Shown here one piece after another: positions 7,001 through 15,604 of a stretch of 64,000 nt of DNA; position 1 is the stretch's first letter, and the number at the start of each line of letters is the position of its first letter. Source of the stretch: Crystallibacter permensis (GTDB taxonomy: Bacteria; Actinomycetota; Actinomycetes; Actinomycetales; Micrococcaceae); contig NZ_JAODLR010000001.1 of assembly GCF_025960875.1 (NCBI RefSeq), forward strand, positions 124,001 through 188,000, in the 5' to 3' direction. Position numbers and translations under genes: made by a program. A model generated the notes under the pieces. That model saw only the letters and a program-made list of their open reading frames with translations. It searched no databases and was not told the DNA's origin.

Positions 7001-9901
7001 AACGACGGCGCCGACACCGCCTTGGGCGGCGAGGGCAACGACATCATCACCGACGCTGCCGGGGACGACGTCCCCAAGGGCGGTCCGGGCAATGACGCGA
7101 TCGACGCCGGACCCGGCCTGGACATCATCCTGGGCGGCGACGGCAAGGACCTGCTCAACGGTGGGGCCAACACCAACGAGCACTTCGGCGGGCCGGGCGA
7201 TGACTTCATCATTGCCGGCGGCGGCGCGGACACGGTGTTCGCGGACTCCGGCGATGACTGGGTGGAAGGCGGTGACGGAGCCGACCTGCTGCAGGGCGAT
7301 TCCGGCGCTCCCTTCTTCGACGATCCCAACAAGCCGGGCCATGACGTGATCAACGGCCAGAACGGCGACGACGATTACGACGCCGAAGGCGGGGACGACA
7401 TTCTGCTCGCCGGACCCGGCATCGAACGCAACGCCGGAGCGGCCGGCTTCGACTGGTCCAGCTACGAGTTCGACGAGCTGCCCGCGGATGCGGACCTGGA
7501 GCTGAAGCTGCTGGGTGTCCCGCTTCCGGTGGACGTCCTGCGCGACCGCCATGCGGAAGTCGAGGCCCTTTCGGGCGGCAGCAGGAACGACATCCTGCGC
7601 GGCGACAGCGTGGTGCCCCGGACCGCCGTAGCCGAGGGCTTCTCCGGAGGCAACTGGCTGGACGCGGACGGCGTGGCACGCGTCCGCGGCCTGGAAGCCC
7701 TGCTGCCTGCCGGCGCAACCGCCGGCGACGCTGTTTGGGGCGAAGGCAACATCATCCTCGGCGGCGGCGGCAACGACACCATCGAGGGACGCGGCGCCGA
7801 CGACATCCTCGACGGCGACAAGGAACTGAAAGTCCGGCTCAGCGTCCGGACCAACGCCTCCGACGCAACCACCGAGATCGGATCGGCAACGGCGCTGGCC
7901 AAGCCCTACCTGGCCGGCAGCACGGAGACACTGCAGCAGGCAATCTTTGCCGGCAAGGTGGATCCGGGCAACGTCGTCGTCGTTCGTGAAATCGCGGACA
8001 GCGCCAGCCCGGGCAATGCGGACGTCGCGGTGTTCAGCGATATCAGCAGCAATTACACCGTCACCACCACCCCGGCCGGCGCCCAGCCGGGCGCGGCGGG
8101 CAGCATCACTACCGTCACGCACAACGCGGCGGACGGAGATGACGCCGCCCTGACCGGCGACGGTACCGACACCTTGCGCAACATCGAGCGCCTGGTGTTC
8201 GCCGACACGCAGGTACCGGCGGCACCGACCGGTGTCACGGCCACGGGCGGCAACGCTTCGGCCACCGTCAGCTGGTTTGCACCGGCAGGTTCCTCCATCA
8301 CCGGCTTCGACGTCAGGGTACTGGATGCCAGCGGCGCCCAGGTCGGCGCGCTTCGGCGGGTCGATGCCACAACGACGTCACTGCTGGTGGACAGCCTGAC
8401 CAACGGAACGGCGTACCGGTTCCAGATCCGCGCGGTCAACGAAGCAGGCGCCGGCGCCTACTCCGCTCCGAGTGCGCCGGTGACCCCGGCTCCGGTTGCG
8501 GCCGCTGCCCCGGCCATCGGCACCGCCACCGCCGGCGACCGGCAGGCCACCGTCAGCTGGAGTGCTCCGGCAAGCAACGGCGGTTCGGCAGTCACGGGCT
8601 ACACGGTCAAGGTTATCGACGCCGCCAATGCGCAGGTGGGTGAACTCCGGAACGCCGGAGCCACCGCCACGAGCATGGTGGTCACCGACCTGCCGGCCGG
8701 CAGCCGATTGCGGTTCCTTGTGGCCGCGGTGAACACGGTGGGCACGGGAGCCTTCTCGGCGGCGTCGAACGCCGTCGAGCCGGTGGAGACGGTAGCTCCG
8801 ACGGTCACAGCCAAGACCCCGGCGGATGCAGCGACGGGAATCCTGATCGGCGCCAATCCCACGGTGACCTTCAGCGAACACGTGACCGACGTCAGCGGCA
8901 CCACCATGGTGCTTCGCAACGCCGCCACCAACGCAACCGTTGAAGCCACCGTGACCTACACCAAGGAGAACATGACAGCGGTACTCGATCCGGTTGCCGA
9001 CCTGGCTGCCAACACCCGGTACCAGGTGACGGTGACGGGCGGCGCCACGGCCATCCGGGACCCGTTCAACAACCCGGTGGCTTCGGCCACCTGGAGCTTC
9101 ACCACGGAGGCCGGCAAGCCTGCCACGGTCAAGAACGTCGACTTCACCAGCGACGGTTTTGCCGACCTGGTGGCGCGCGACGGCAACGGCAGGCTGTGGC
9201 TGTACCGCAGCGACGGCGAAGGCGCTTTGAAGGCCCGCACCGTGCTCGGCTCCAGCGGCTGGAACGTCATGAACGCCATCGCCAGCCCCGGCGACTTCGA
9301 CGGGGACGACAAGGCGGACATCATTGCCAAGGACAGCGTCGGTTCCGGCCGGCTCTGGCTCTACCCCGGCGACGGCGAGGGCCGGCTCCGGTCCCGGATC
9401 CTCATCGGCTCCAGCGGCTGGGACGCGATCAACGCGGTCTTCAGCGGAGGCGATACGGACAACGACGGCGACACGGACCTCATCACCCGTGACACCTCGG
9501 GCCGGCTCTGGTTCTACCCGGGCACCGGCACGGGTCGCTTCGAGCCGCGCGAGCTGATGGGCAGCAGCGGGTGGAACTCCATCACCAGCCTCCACAGTCC
9601 TGGCGACTTCGGCGAGGACGGTAACTCGGACGTGGTGGCACGGACCACTGACGGCAAGCTGTGGGTGTACCCGGGCACCGGCACCGGCCGGCTGGAACGG
9701 CGCATCCAGATCGGGTGGGGATGGAACTCCATGAGCGCCATCTTCAGCCCGGGCGACCTCACCGGCGATGACAACCCGGATGTGGTTTCGCGCGACGGGG
9801 ACGGACGTTTGCTGCTCTACCCGGGCAACGGCACCGGCGGGTTCTCGCCCCGGCAGGTCATCGGCAACAGCGGCTGGAATGCGATGAGCATCCTGTTCTG
9901 A
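4043..9901 (+). CDS. Giant secreted heme peroxidase with RTX, FnIII, Ig-like and FG-GAP repeats
   Basis: 1,952 residues. A basic N-terminus and hydrophobic core ending LAGPAHA (about residue 64) form a signal peptide. Residues about 235-800 are an animal-type heme peroxidase: Q266 and D269-H270 in GQFFDHGLD match the distal Gln/Asp/His of myeloperoxidase; R510 and E513 in GDGRVNEN match its catalytic Arg and heme-ester Glu; EHNR starts at 527; H624 in YRFGHS is the proximal ligand. About 965-1135 and again near 1240-1260 are GGxGxDxx RTX calcium repeats. Two fibronectin III domains (about 1390-1580) and an SbsA-like Ig domain (about 1585-1690) follow. Residues 1698-1952 hold five FG-GAP repeats with a recurring SSGWN motif. 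No LPXTG signal. Bacterial peroxidases with RTX repeats have been called peroxicins. GAGGGG at 4028-4033 supports the ATG at 4043; ATG 4061 is an alternative. Single-gene unit. Confidence 0.93.
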   Translation: MFTHRVMGNKREDARGRKSSSRQTGAGQPATKQTGYRRRGVAGMLALVLTTSLGLPALAGPAHAGVVGQGFTVTPADLAFILKQIKISEAHVANTTSATGPCGALLGDGPNQVPGPLVSYGLRTVDGSCNNLQEDRENFGAAQESFPRLTTPDFRPAEDSQSPRVAATADPGYASKKDVWDSQPRVISNLIVDQTSTNPAAVKAAGFPVRSQGTDGVVPCTTDPTPTTAGVPEDCVPSGETLFIPNVTTDVGLSPPYNGLFTLFGQFFDHGLDLVSKSGGTVYVPLKDDDPLIPGRDGTLNTADDLPPHLRFMAVTRATNQPGPDGLMGTDDDIQEATNRTNPYVDQSQTYASHPAHQVFLRTYVKNTAGKPVSTGELMTSADGGMGTWQLLKKQAAELLGLKLVDADALNIPVILTDPYGKFVPGPNGLPQYVTPTGTVEGNLAAPVPAPANVDRVSEAFIEDIAHNAVPAPGLIADTDTAITPATARQTAGTYDNEMLDRHFVAGDGRVNENIGLTSIHQIFHSEHNRLVGDIQRVLTEDTGNARGDAALKEWQLAAGAEGWNGERIFQAARFITEMEYQHLAFEEFARKVQPLIEPFSGYHDDVNSAISAEFAHAVYRFGHSMLTDTIARTNEDGSSNDTPLLNGFLNPLAYTDGGSAGVLDSKSAAGSIAMGMSNQVGNELDEFVTDTLRSNLLGLPLDLPAINIARARETGLPSLNELRKELHAKTNDSQLMPYKNWIDFGLNIKHPESLVNFVAAYGTHETITSKTTLAEKREAARLIVDPPFDTAPETIPADAGDFMGATGTWADKPTGLDTVDLWMGGLAERTNLFGGLLGSTFNYVFEKQMLDLQNGDRFYYLVRTPGMNLFSQLEGNSFGEMIMRNTNAHSITADVFSTADCKFQLANLGGTGTNIADDPASECNETELLIRMPDGTIRYRTMNSIDPPGINGQSVFNGTDSRDLVWGGVDNDTFWGGPGNDRIEGNDGADTALGGEGNDIITDAAGDDVPKGGPGNDAIDAGPGLDIILGGDGKDLLNGGANTNEHFGGPGDDFIIAGGGADTVFADSGDDWVEGGDGADLLQGDSGAPFFDDPNKPGHDVINGQNGDDDYDAEGGDDILLAGPGIERNAGAAGFDWSSYEFDELPADADLELKLLGVPLPVDVLRDRHAEVEALSGGSRNDILRGDSVVPRTAVAEGFSGGNWLDADGVARVRGLEALLPAGATAGDAVWGEGNIILGGGGNDTIEGRGADDILDGDKELKVRLSVRTNASDATTEIGSATALAKPYLAGSTETLQQAIFAGKVDPGNVVVVREIADSASPGNADVAVFSDISSNYTVTTTPAGAQPGAAGSITTVTHNAADGDDAALTGDGTDTLRNIERLVFADTQVPAAPTGVTATGGNASATVSWFAPAGSSITGFDVRVLDASGAQVGALRRVDATTTSLLVDSLTNGTAYRFQIRAVNEAGAGAYSAPSAPVTPAPVAAAAPAIGTATAGDRQATVSWSAPASNGGSAVTGYTVKVIDAANAQVGELRNAGATATSMVVTDLPAGSRLRFLVAAVNTVGTGAFSAASNAVEPVETVAPTVTAKTPADAATGILIGANPTVTFSEHVTDVSGTTMVLRNAATNATVEATVTYTKENMTAVLDPVADLAANTRYQVTVTGGATAIRDPFNNPVASATWSFTTEAGKPATVKNVDFTSDGFADLVARDGNGRLWLYRSDGEGALKARTVLGSSGWNVMNAIASPGDFDGDDKADIIAKDSVGSGRLWLYPGDGEGRLRSRILIGSSGWDAINAVFSGGDTDNDGDTDLITRDTSGRLWFYPGTGTGRFEPRELMGSSGWNSITSLHSPGDFGEDGNSDVVARTTDGKLWVYPGTGTGRLERRIQIGWGWNSMSAIFSPGDLTGDDNPDVVSRDGDGRLLLYPGNGTGGFSPRQVIGNSGWNAMSILF

Positions 9902-9921
9902 GCTGAACCGGCCAGCCAAAA

Positions 9922-9955
9922 AGCCAGGCCCCGGGAAACCGGGGCCTGGCTTTTT
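9922..9955. terminator. Bidirectional intrinsic terminator
   Basis: AGCCAGGCCCCGG at 9922-9934 pairs with CCGGGGCCTGGCT at 9939-9951 around a short GAAA loop. An A-tract precedes it and TTTTT follows, so it works on both strands, between the converging peroxidase and anti-sigma genes. Confidence 0.93.
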
Positions 9956-9987
9956 GCCTGCGTTCTGCGGCTAGTGATTTCTGCGGG

Positions 9988-10962
9988 TCAGTCCCGGTCC
10001 ACTACTTTGCCCGGGGTCCTGCCCAACCTCTCCACGGTTGGGTCCACGCCCTTCTCCACGATCTTTTCGACCGGGCCGGATCGCTTTTCCGCTGCGCCGC
10101 GGCCTTTTTCCTCGGCCGGCCCGGGCGCCTGCTTGTCCTGGTCATTGGTGACGAGCGGAGCACCCTCGACGGCACGACGGACCAGCCGCTTCACGGGCTG
10201 CTGCGCCTTCCCGGCGTTCGGCGCGACGTTCGGCACGGCGTTCCGGACCGCTTCGCCGGCGGGCTTGTTCGGCTTGTTCGCCTTGGGTTTGTCCTGGACC
10301 TTGTTGTTGGCCTTGGCCTTTTCGTTAGCCTGGCCCTTGGCCTTTTCGTTGGCCTGGCCGCCGGCTTGCTGGCCCTGGCCGGCCGAAGCCTTCGCTACCG
10401 GACCCGGCGCAGCGGGTGCAGCAGGCCTGGCACCGTTGCCGCGCTGGGTACCCGGTTCCTTGCCGCCCTGCCTGTCGGGCCCCTTGGCGGCTGTGGCCTT
10501 CACCGGGCCGCCCGAACGTTCTACGCGTTGCCCGGCTCCGGCGGGGATGTCCGCTCCGCCCGGCATGGCGACCACCGGCGGAAGTGCGGGCAGTGCGCTG
10601 TCGGAGGCACCGCCGTCGTTAGCTTGGTTAGTCAGCTGGTCCTGCTCGTCCGGCTGCACCAGGTCCACCGCGGTATCCACGGCGGCATACAGGTTCTCGC
10701 GGACCTCCTCGTTGGCCGCCACGGTGCCCACGCCCAGGCTCATAGAGGCGGCGACGACGACGCCGATGACGGCGCCCCGGCGCTTGCGGCGCAGCGGGAC
10801 GACCTTGGGCTTGAAGAAGGCAGCAAGTTCAGGGGAAGGTTCGGGAGCGGGGCCCTGGCCGAGGTCGCGGAGCTCTGCCAGCAGGGTGTGCAGTTCCGGG
10901 GAGTCGCCCGCGTCGGCGAGCAGATCCGCGTCCGGCGCATCGCCGGGGCGTTGCTGGTTCAT
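9988..10962 (-). CDS. Membrane anti-sigma-like protein with Pro/Ala/Lys-rich extracellular tail
   Basis: 324 residues. The first 60 are cytoplasmic and include ELHTLLAELRDLGQ and PSPELAAFF, the sort of short N-terminal helix pair found in non-zinc actinobacterial anti-sigma factors. RRKRRGAVIGVVVAASMSLG starts a single membrane helix at about 57-83. The rest is low complexity, rich in Ala, Gly, Lys, Pro and Gln, with a tandem GQANEKAK GQANEKAK and a basic C-terminus. There is no HxxxCxxC zinc motif. The start overlaps the stop of the upstream ECF sigma gene (ATGA), the usual sigma/anti-sigma arrangement. Role as the sigma inhibitor is inference from the layout, topology and N-terminal motif. 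Confidence 0.65.
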   Translation of the reverse strand: MNQQRPGDAPDADLLADAGDSPELHTLLAELRDLGQGPAPEPSPELAAFFKPKVVPLRRKRRGAVIGVVVAASMSLGVGTVAANEEVRENLYAAVDTAVDLVQPDEQDQLTNQANDGGASDSALPALPPVVAMPGGADIPAGAGQRVERSGGPVKATAAKGPDRQGGKEPGTQRGNGARPAAPAAPGPVAKASAGQGQQAGGQANEKAKGQANEKAKANNKVQDKPKANKPNKPAGEAVRNAVPNVAPNAGKAQQPVKRLVRRAVEGAPLVTNDQDKQAPGPAEEKGRGAAEKRSGPVEKIVEKGVDPTVERLGRTPGKVVDRD

Positions 10963-11513
10963 GATGCCCCTCCTACCTTGCTGCCGACGACCATGTCTTT
11001 GAGTTTCGCGAGAGCCCTGCGCTGGAGCTGCTTCACCGAGCCCTCCGACTTGTCCATGACCCGGGCCACCTGGTCAATGGGCAGGTCCGCCACGATGCGC
11101 AGCGAAAGGACTTCACGCTGGTCCGGGTTCAGGGTCTGCATCAGTTGGACGACGTCGCCGCCGGAGCGGTCCACCACAACCTGCTCTGCGGAGGAGACGG
11201 TCCGGGTGTCGAAATCCGGGTCGTACTCGGCGAGGTGGGGATGGCGCGCACGGGCTCGGGCGGCGTCCACCACTCTGGCGTGGGCTACCGAGAAAGTGAA
11301 CGTCTTCAAACCTGCAACACCCCCGGTGACATTGTCGAGTTTCTGGAAAACCGTCAGGAAGACGTCCTGGGCGACGGCTTCGGCGTCCTCAACGCCCCTG
11401 GCCTGCAGGTACCCCATGACCTTGGGTGACAACGAACGGTAGATTTTCTCGGCGGAACGACCGTCTCCGGATACAGCTGACAACAGATCCTCATCTGTCA
11501 GCACTCCATCCAC
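10959..11513 (-). CDS. ECF RNA polymerase sigma factor
   Basis: 184 residues with sigma region 2 (GVEDAEAVAQDVFLTVFQKL, about 40-60) and region 4 (LNPDQREVLSLRIVADLP to GSVKQLQRRALAKLKDM, about 128-172). It starts with GTG at 11513 behind AAAGGA at about 11523-11528; a nearer ATG is out of frame. It is the first gene of a two-gene unit with the membrane anti-sigma-like protein, so it probably answers an envelope signal. TATGATA at 11551-11557 on the minus strand resembles a -10 box. The target regulon is not visible. Confidence 0.9.
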   Translation of the reverse strand: MDGVLTDEDLLSAVSGDGRSAEKIYRSLSPKVMGYLQARGVEDAEAVAQDVFLTVFQKLDNVTGGVAGLKTFTFSVAHARVVDAARARARHPHLAEYDPDFDTRTVSSAEQVVVDRSGGDVVQLMQTLNPDQREVLSLRIVADLPIDQVARVMDKSEGSVKQLQRRALAKLKDMVVGSKVGGAS

Positions 11514-11613
11514 GGTTTTTCCTTTAAGTAGCGACTGGCCCGGCGTCCCTTATCATAGCCGCGCCACTCGCTCCGCGCTGGATGCAGCACCCGACATTCG
11601 GCCGGGGCCCATC

Positions 11614-11667
11614 CAGAAGAAGAGAAAGCCGCGCCACAGCTCGTTGGGGGGGAAGCTCTGGCGCGGC
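11614..11667 (-). terminator. Terminator-like hairpin, minus strand, downstream of the amidase gene
   Basis: GCCGCGCCA-AGCT and its complement at 11628-11641 and 11654-11667 form a 13-bp stem with one C-C mismatch. On the minus strand it is followed by TTTCTCTTCTTCT. It lies about 95 bases after the stop at 11763 and ahead of the sigma gene, insulating the two units. Confidence 0.75.
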
Positions 11668-11762
11668 CTCTACATATAAGTAATCGAACCGGCTTGAGGA
11701 AAAGTTATGCAATTTCAAAAAACTTTCTGAAAACTTTTTCCCGGCCGTCCCGGTGCCCGCCT

Positions 11763-12569
11763 TTAGTGGGCTTCAACCACTTCCACCGTGCTGGCCAGGC
11801 GCCGGTTCCGCAGGACCGGGAGGAACTCGCGGACCTCGTCGATGCGGCGGCGGGTCACATCCACGGTGACAACGCCGCGCGGCTCGTCGTTGAGGTAGTC
11901 CTGCACAATGCCCATGGGATCCAGGATGGCCGAATGCCCCACGGTATGGCTGCTGGAGGTGCCGGCGGCGGCAACCCAGCAGGTGTTCTCGATGGCGCGG
12001 GCCTTGAGCAGCGTCTCCCAGTGCTCGATCTTGTGGTCCCCCTTGAACCAGGCCGCCGCCACGCAGATCAGATCCGCGCCCTGGTCCGCCAGGCCGCGGG
12101 CCATCTCCGGGAAGCGCACGTCGTAGCAGGTCATCACACCCACCCGCAGCCCGCCGATCTCCACGAGCTTCAGGCCGCCGTCGCCCGGCTTGATTTTGGT
12201 GGACTCCTGATAGGAGAACGCGTCATACAGATGCAGCTTCCGGTAGGTATCCACAATCCGGCCGGTCGCGTCCACGATCACCAGCGTGTTGTAGGGGCGC
12301 TCTTCCCCGCTGGCCTCATAGCCGCCGGCGATCAGGGCGATCCCGGTCTCGGCGGCGATGAACGAGAGCTTCTGGACGAAGGCACTCCAGTGCTCGTTGA
12401 CGGCGGAGATCAGGCTCCCTTCGACCTTGCCGACAGTGAACATGGACTCTTCGGGGAACAGGATCAGCTCGGCGCCCGCGGCCTTGGCCTCTTCGGCCTG
12501 CGCGCGCATGACGCTGAGGTTTTCGTTGACGTCCCCGGAAGGATCGAATTGCCCAACACTGACCTTCAT
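11763..12569 (-). CDS. Carbon-nitrogen hydrolase (nitrilase superfamily amidase)
   Basis: 268 residues of the nitrilase fold, with the catalytic triad E40 (ILFPEES), K111 (YRKLHLYD) and C148 (MTCYDVRFPE). The family hydrolyses small amides or N-carbamoyl compounds in the cytoplasm. The RKLHLYD and CYDVRFPE forms are closest to the Nit1/Nit2-like branch (omega-amidase or deaminated-glutathione amidase), but the substrate cannot be fixed from sequence. I chose ATG 12569 because GGGAG stands 8 bases upstream and the protein then begins MKVSVGQFD; an ATG-like extension to 12602 adds a basic unconserved tail. It follows the PLP decarboxylase by about 75 bases on the same strand. Confidence 0.88.
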   Translation of the reverse strand: MKVSVGQFDPSGDVNENLSVMRAQAEEAKAAGAELILFPEESMFTVGKVEGSLISAVNEHWSAFVQKLSFIAAETGIALIAGGYEASGEERPYNTLVIVDATGRIVDTYRKLHLYDAFSYQESTKIKPGDGGLKLVEIGGLRVGVMTCYDVRFPEMARGLADQGADLICVAAAWFKGDHKIEHWETLLKARAIENTCWVAAAGTSSSHTVGHSAILDPMGIVQDYLNDEPRGVVTVDVTRRRIDEVREFLPVLRNRRLASTVEVVEAH

Positions 12570-12644
12570 GATGCGCTCCCGTCTCGATGGCGGCGTTGTC
12601 ATTCCAGACTACAGAACCCGCGGCACGGAATCTCTCAAGGGTTT

Positions 12645-14057
12645 TCAGCGGCCGGCGCAGCGCAGGATCGCCTCCACGGAGCGGTCCGCGTCCTCCAGCG
12701 TGGTGGACCAGTTGCTGACGCTGATCCGCATCGCGGCCAGCCCGTGCCAGGTGGTGCCGGAGAGCCACAGTGTGCCGTCCTCCTGCACACGGCGTACGAC
12801 GTCGTGGGTAAAGTCATCCGCTCCGGCGCCGCTAATGTTTCCATCGCCGCGTGGGATAAAGCGGACCAGCACCTGGTTGAGCACCACGTCGTTGAGGATT
12901 TCGACGCCGTCCACCTGCCCGAGCTGGGCCGCCATGTGCCGGGCCAGCGCGCAGCATTTTTCAACCATCTCCCGCACTCCGTCGCGGCCGAGGGTGCGCA
13001 GCGCCGCGTAGATGGGGAAGCCCCGGGCGCGGCGGGAGAACTCCGGCACCCAGGAGACTTCATCGCGTTCCTGCCCGTATTCGAGATAAGAGGCGTGCGG
13101 CGGCGCCATCGCTTTGACGTGCGCATCGGCGTCGGCGACAAACGCCAGGCCGGAATCGTAGGGAACGTTGAGCCACTTGTGCGCGTCCGTGGCCCAGGAA
13201 TCGGCCAGTTCCATCCCGTCGAGCAGGGGCCGCAGTTCCGGGCTCGCGGCGGCCCAGAGCCCAAAGGCCCCGTCCAGGTGGACCCAGCCTGCCTCCCGAC
13301 GGCGGACCAGGTCAATGGCGGCGCGGATCGGATCGAAGGAGCCGGTATTCACGTTGCCGGCCTGCAGGTTCACGATCATCGGAGCCCGCTGCGGAATCTG
13401 CGCGAGGACTTTCTCCAGCTCCCGCAGCCGGATCCGGCCCTGGCCATCCGTGGCCACGGTGTGCACCCGGTCGCGGCCGAGCCCCAGGTACTGCAGGGCG
13501 GACAGGACCGTGCTGTGCGCCTCGTCGCCGACCACCACTTCCACCTCCGGCGCGCCGAAAAGCCCGCGGCCGGTAACGTCCCAGCCCGCACGCTCCAGTA
13601 CTGCGGTCCGCGCGGCGGCCAGGCAGGTGAAGTGCGCCATCTGGCAGCCGGTCACCAGGCCGAACCCGCTGGCCGGCGGCAGGCCGAACAGCTCCAGCAG
13701 CCAGGCGCCGACGGCTTCTTCCACCACTGAGGCTGCCGGTCCGGCCGCATAGAGCCCGGCGTTCTGGTCCCAGGTGGAGGTCAGCCAGTCCGCGGCCAGA
13801 GCCGGTGGCAGGGCCCCGCCGACGACGAACCCGAAGTAGCGCGGTCCCGCCATGGCCACTGCGGCACGGCCGCCCACCTCGGCCAGATGCTCGATCACTG
13901 CCTGCGGTTCCTCGCCCATTTCGGGCAGTGCGGTGATCAGTTCGCGGCGCAGGTCCGCAGCAGCCATGCCGCTCTTGACCGGGCGCTCCGGCAGCGAGCG
14001 CAAGTACTCGGTGGCCAGCTCCGCAGTGCGCCGCAGGATGCCATAGTCATCCGCCAT
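12645..14057 (-). CDS. PLP-dependent group II amino acid decarboxylase family protein
   Basis: 470 residues of the aromatic-amino-acid/glutamate decarboxylase PLP family. The PLP lysine is K294 in SWATDAHKWLNVPYD; H181 (GDEAHST) is the ring-stacking histidine and D262 (VHLDGAFG) the pyridine-nitrogen aspartate. The family decarboxylates aromatic or acidic amino acids; some members are aldehyde synthases or act on other substrates, and none is indicated by the neighbours. ATG at 14057. It lies 43 bases after purA on the same strand and could be read with it. Cytoplasmic. Confidence 0.88.
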   Translation of the reverse strand: MADDYGILRRTAELATEYLRSLPERPVKSGMAAADLRRELITALPEMGEEPQAVIEHLAEVGGRAAVAMAGPRYFGFVVGGALPPALAADWLTSTWDQNAGLYAAGPAASVVEEAVGAWLLELFGLPPASGFGLVTGCQMAHFTCLAAARTAVLERAGWDVTGRGLFGAPEVEVVVGDEAHSTVLSALQYLGLGRDRVHTVATDGQGRIRLRELEKVLAQIPQRAPMIVNLQAGNVNTGSFDPIRAAIDLVRRREAGWVHLDGAFGLWAAASPELRPLLDGMELADSWATDAHKWLNVPYDSGLAFVADADAHVKAMAPPHASYLEYGQERDEVSWVPEFSRRARGFPIYAALRTLGRDGVREMVEKCCALARHMAAQLGQVDGVEILNDVVLNQVLVRFIPRGDGNISGAGADDFTHDVVRRVQEDGTLWLSGTTWHGLAAMRISVSNWSTTLEDADRSVEAILRCAGR

Positions 14058-14100
14058 TCCTGCATGCTACGCCCAATCCCGGAGGCCGGACAGGGTACCG

Positions 14101-15390
14101 CTATTCCGCGATGAGGTCCCGCACCACGATGGTCTGGTCCCGGTCCGGACCCACCCCGATGGCGGAGATCCGGGTGCCGGAGATGTCCTCCAGCGCCTTC
14201 ACGTAGAGCTGGGCGTTGGGCGGCAGGTCCGCGATGCTCCGTGCACCTGTGATGTCCTCGGTCCAGCCGTCGAAGTACTCGAAGATGGGCTTGGCGTGGT
14301 GGAACTCGGTCTGGGTCATCGGCATCTCGTCATGCCGGACGCCGTCGACGTCGTACGCCACGCACACCGGAATCCGCTCGATCCCGGTCAGCACGTCCAG
14401 CTTGGTCACGAAGTAGTCCGTGAAGCCGTTGACGCGCGAGGCGTGGCGGGCCAGCACGGCGTCGTACCAGCCGCAGCGGCGCGGGCGGCCGGTGTTCACG
14501 CCGAACTCGCCGCCGGTCTTCTGCAGGTACTCGCCCATCTCGTCGAAGAGCTCGGTGGGGAACGGGCCGGCACCCACGCGCGTGGTGTAGGCCTTGATGA
14601 TGCCCACGGCGCGGTTGATCCGGGTGGGGCCGATGCCCGAGCCCACGGACGCGCCGCCCGCCGTCGGGTTGGAGGAGGTGACAAACGGGTAGGTGCCGTG
14701 GTCCACGTCCAGGAACGTGGCCTGGCCGCCCTCCATCAGCACTACCTTGCCGTCGTCGAGCGCCTCGTTCAGCACGAAAGTGGAGTCGATCATCATGGGC
14801 CGCAGCCGCTCGGCGAAGGACAGGAAGTACTCGACGATCTCTTCGACGTCGACGTCGCGCCGGTTGTAGACCTTGACCAGCAGCTCGTTCTTCTGGTGCA
14901 GCGAGCCTTCCACCTTCTGGCGCAGGATGGACTCGTCGAACACGTCCTGCACACGGATGCCCAGCCGGGCCACCTTGTCCATGTAGGCGGGGCCGATGCC
15001 GCGGCCGGTGGTGCCGATGGCACGCTTGCCGAGGAAGCGCTCGGTCACCTTGTCCATGGTCTGGTGGAACGGCGCCACCAGGTGGGCGTTGGCGGAGACG
15101 CGGAGCTTGGACGTGTCCGCGCCGCGGGCCTCCAGACCGTCGATCTCCTCGAACAGGGCTTCCAGGTTCACCACGCAGCCGTTGCCGATAATCGGAATGG
15201 CGTTGGGGCTGAGAATGCCGGCGGGAAGGAGCTTGAGCTCATACTTCTCACCACCGACGACGACGGTATGGCCGGCGTTGTTGCCGCCGTTCGGCTTAAC
15301 CACGTAGTCCACGCGGCCGCCAAGCAAGTCCGTTGCCTTGCCCTTACCTTCGTCGCCCCACTGGGCTCCGACGATCACAATTGCTGGCAT
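14101..15390 (-). CDS. purA: Adenylosuccinate synthase
   Basis: 429 residues, full family length. It starts [20 protein letters not shown], whose GDEGKGK is the GTP-binding P-loop with the catalytic Asp; [19 protein letters not shown] and the C-terminal [16 protein letters not shown] are all diagnostic. It makes adenylosuccinate from IMP, aspartate and GTP, the first step from IMP to AMP. GGAGG at 15395-15399 sets the ATG at 15390; longer frames upstream are leader. The 5' leader holds two hairpins (15422-15493). Confidence 0.98.
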   Translation of the reverse strand: MPAIVIVGAQWGDEGKGKATDLLGGRVDYVVKPNGGNNAGHTVVVGGEKYELKLLPAGILSPNAIPIIGNGCVVNLEALFEEIDGLEARGADTSKLRVSANAHLVAPFHQTMDKVTERFLGKRAIGTTGRGIGPAYMDKVARLGIRVQDVFDESILRQKVEGSLHQKNELLVKVYNRRDVDVEEIVEYFLSFAERLRPMMIDSTFVLNEALDDGKVVLMEGGQATFLDVDHGTYPFVTSSNPTAGGASVGSGIGPTRINRAVGIIKAYTTRVGAGPFPTELFDEMGEYLQKTGGEFGVNTGRPRRCGWYDAVLARHASRVNGFTDYFVTKLDVLTGIERIPVCVAYDVDGVRHDEMPMTQTEFHHAKPIFEYFDGWTEDITGARSIADLPPNAQLYVKALEDISGTRISAIGVGPDRDQTIVVRDLIAE

Positions 15391-15421
15391 GGGATCCTCC
15401 CCCATTCGATGCGGCGGAAAC

Positions 15422-15493
15422 CCTGCCAAGGGGAGAGGCAGGAAGCATCTGCCGCGCATGAGAACGCCCCGACTCCGGGTGGAGTTCTGGGGC
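15422..15493 (-). other. Structured 5' leader of purA (two hairpins)
   Basis: On the minus strand the leader first forms GCCCC/GGGGC plus ACTCC/GGAGT (15466-15493, three-base bulge on one side), followed by GTTCTCAT. It then forms CCTGCC/GGCAGG (15422-15442) 25 bases before the ribosome site. The first is terminator-like with a weak U-tract. This does not match the purine (xpt) riboswitch core that I know. Confidence 0.4.
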
Positions 15494-15604
15494 TCTTACC
15501 TGCCAAGTTTAGCCGATGCCCCGATTAACCGCGGATTCCTGCAGCCGCGGGACGACGCAATGCGGCCGGGTCGGCTCTGGCCGGATGCGCCCGGCCGGAG
15601 TAGC

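Noticed and set aside
7001-9470. Repeated Asp/Gly and FG-GAP units as DNA-level repeats or CRISPR-like array
   Set aside because: The periodicity follows the protein repeats of the peroxidase gene; nucleotide copies are not identical and there are no spacers.
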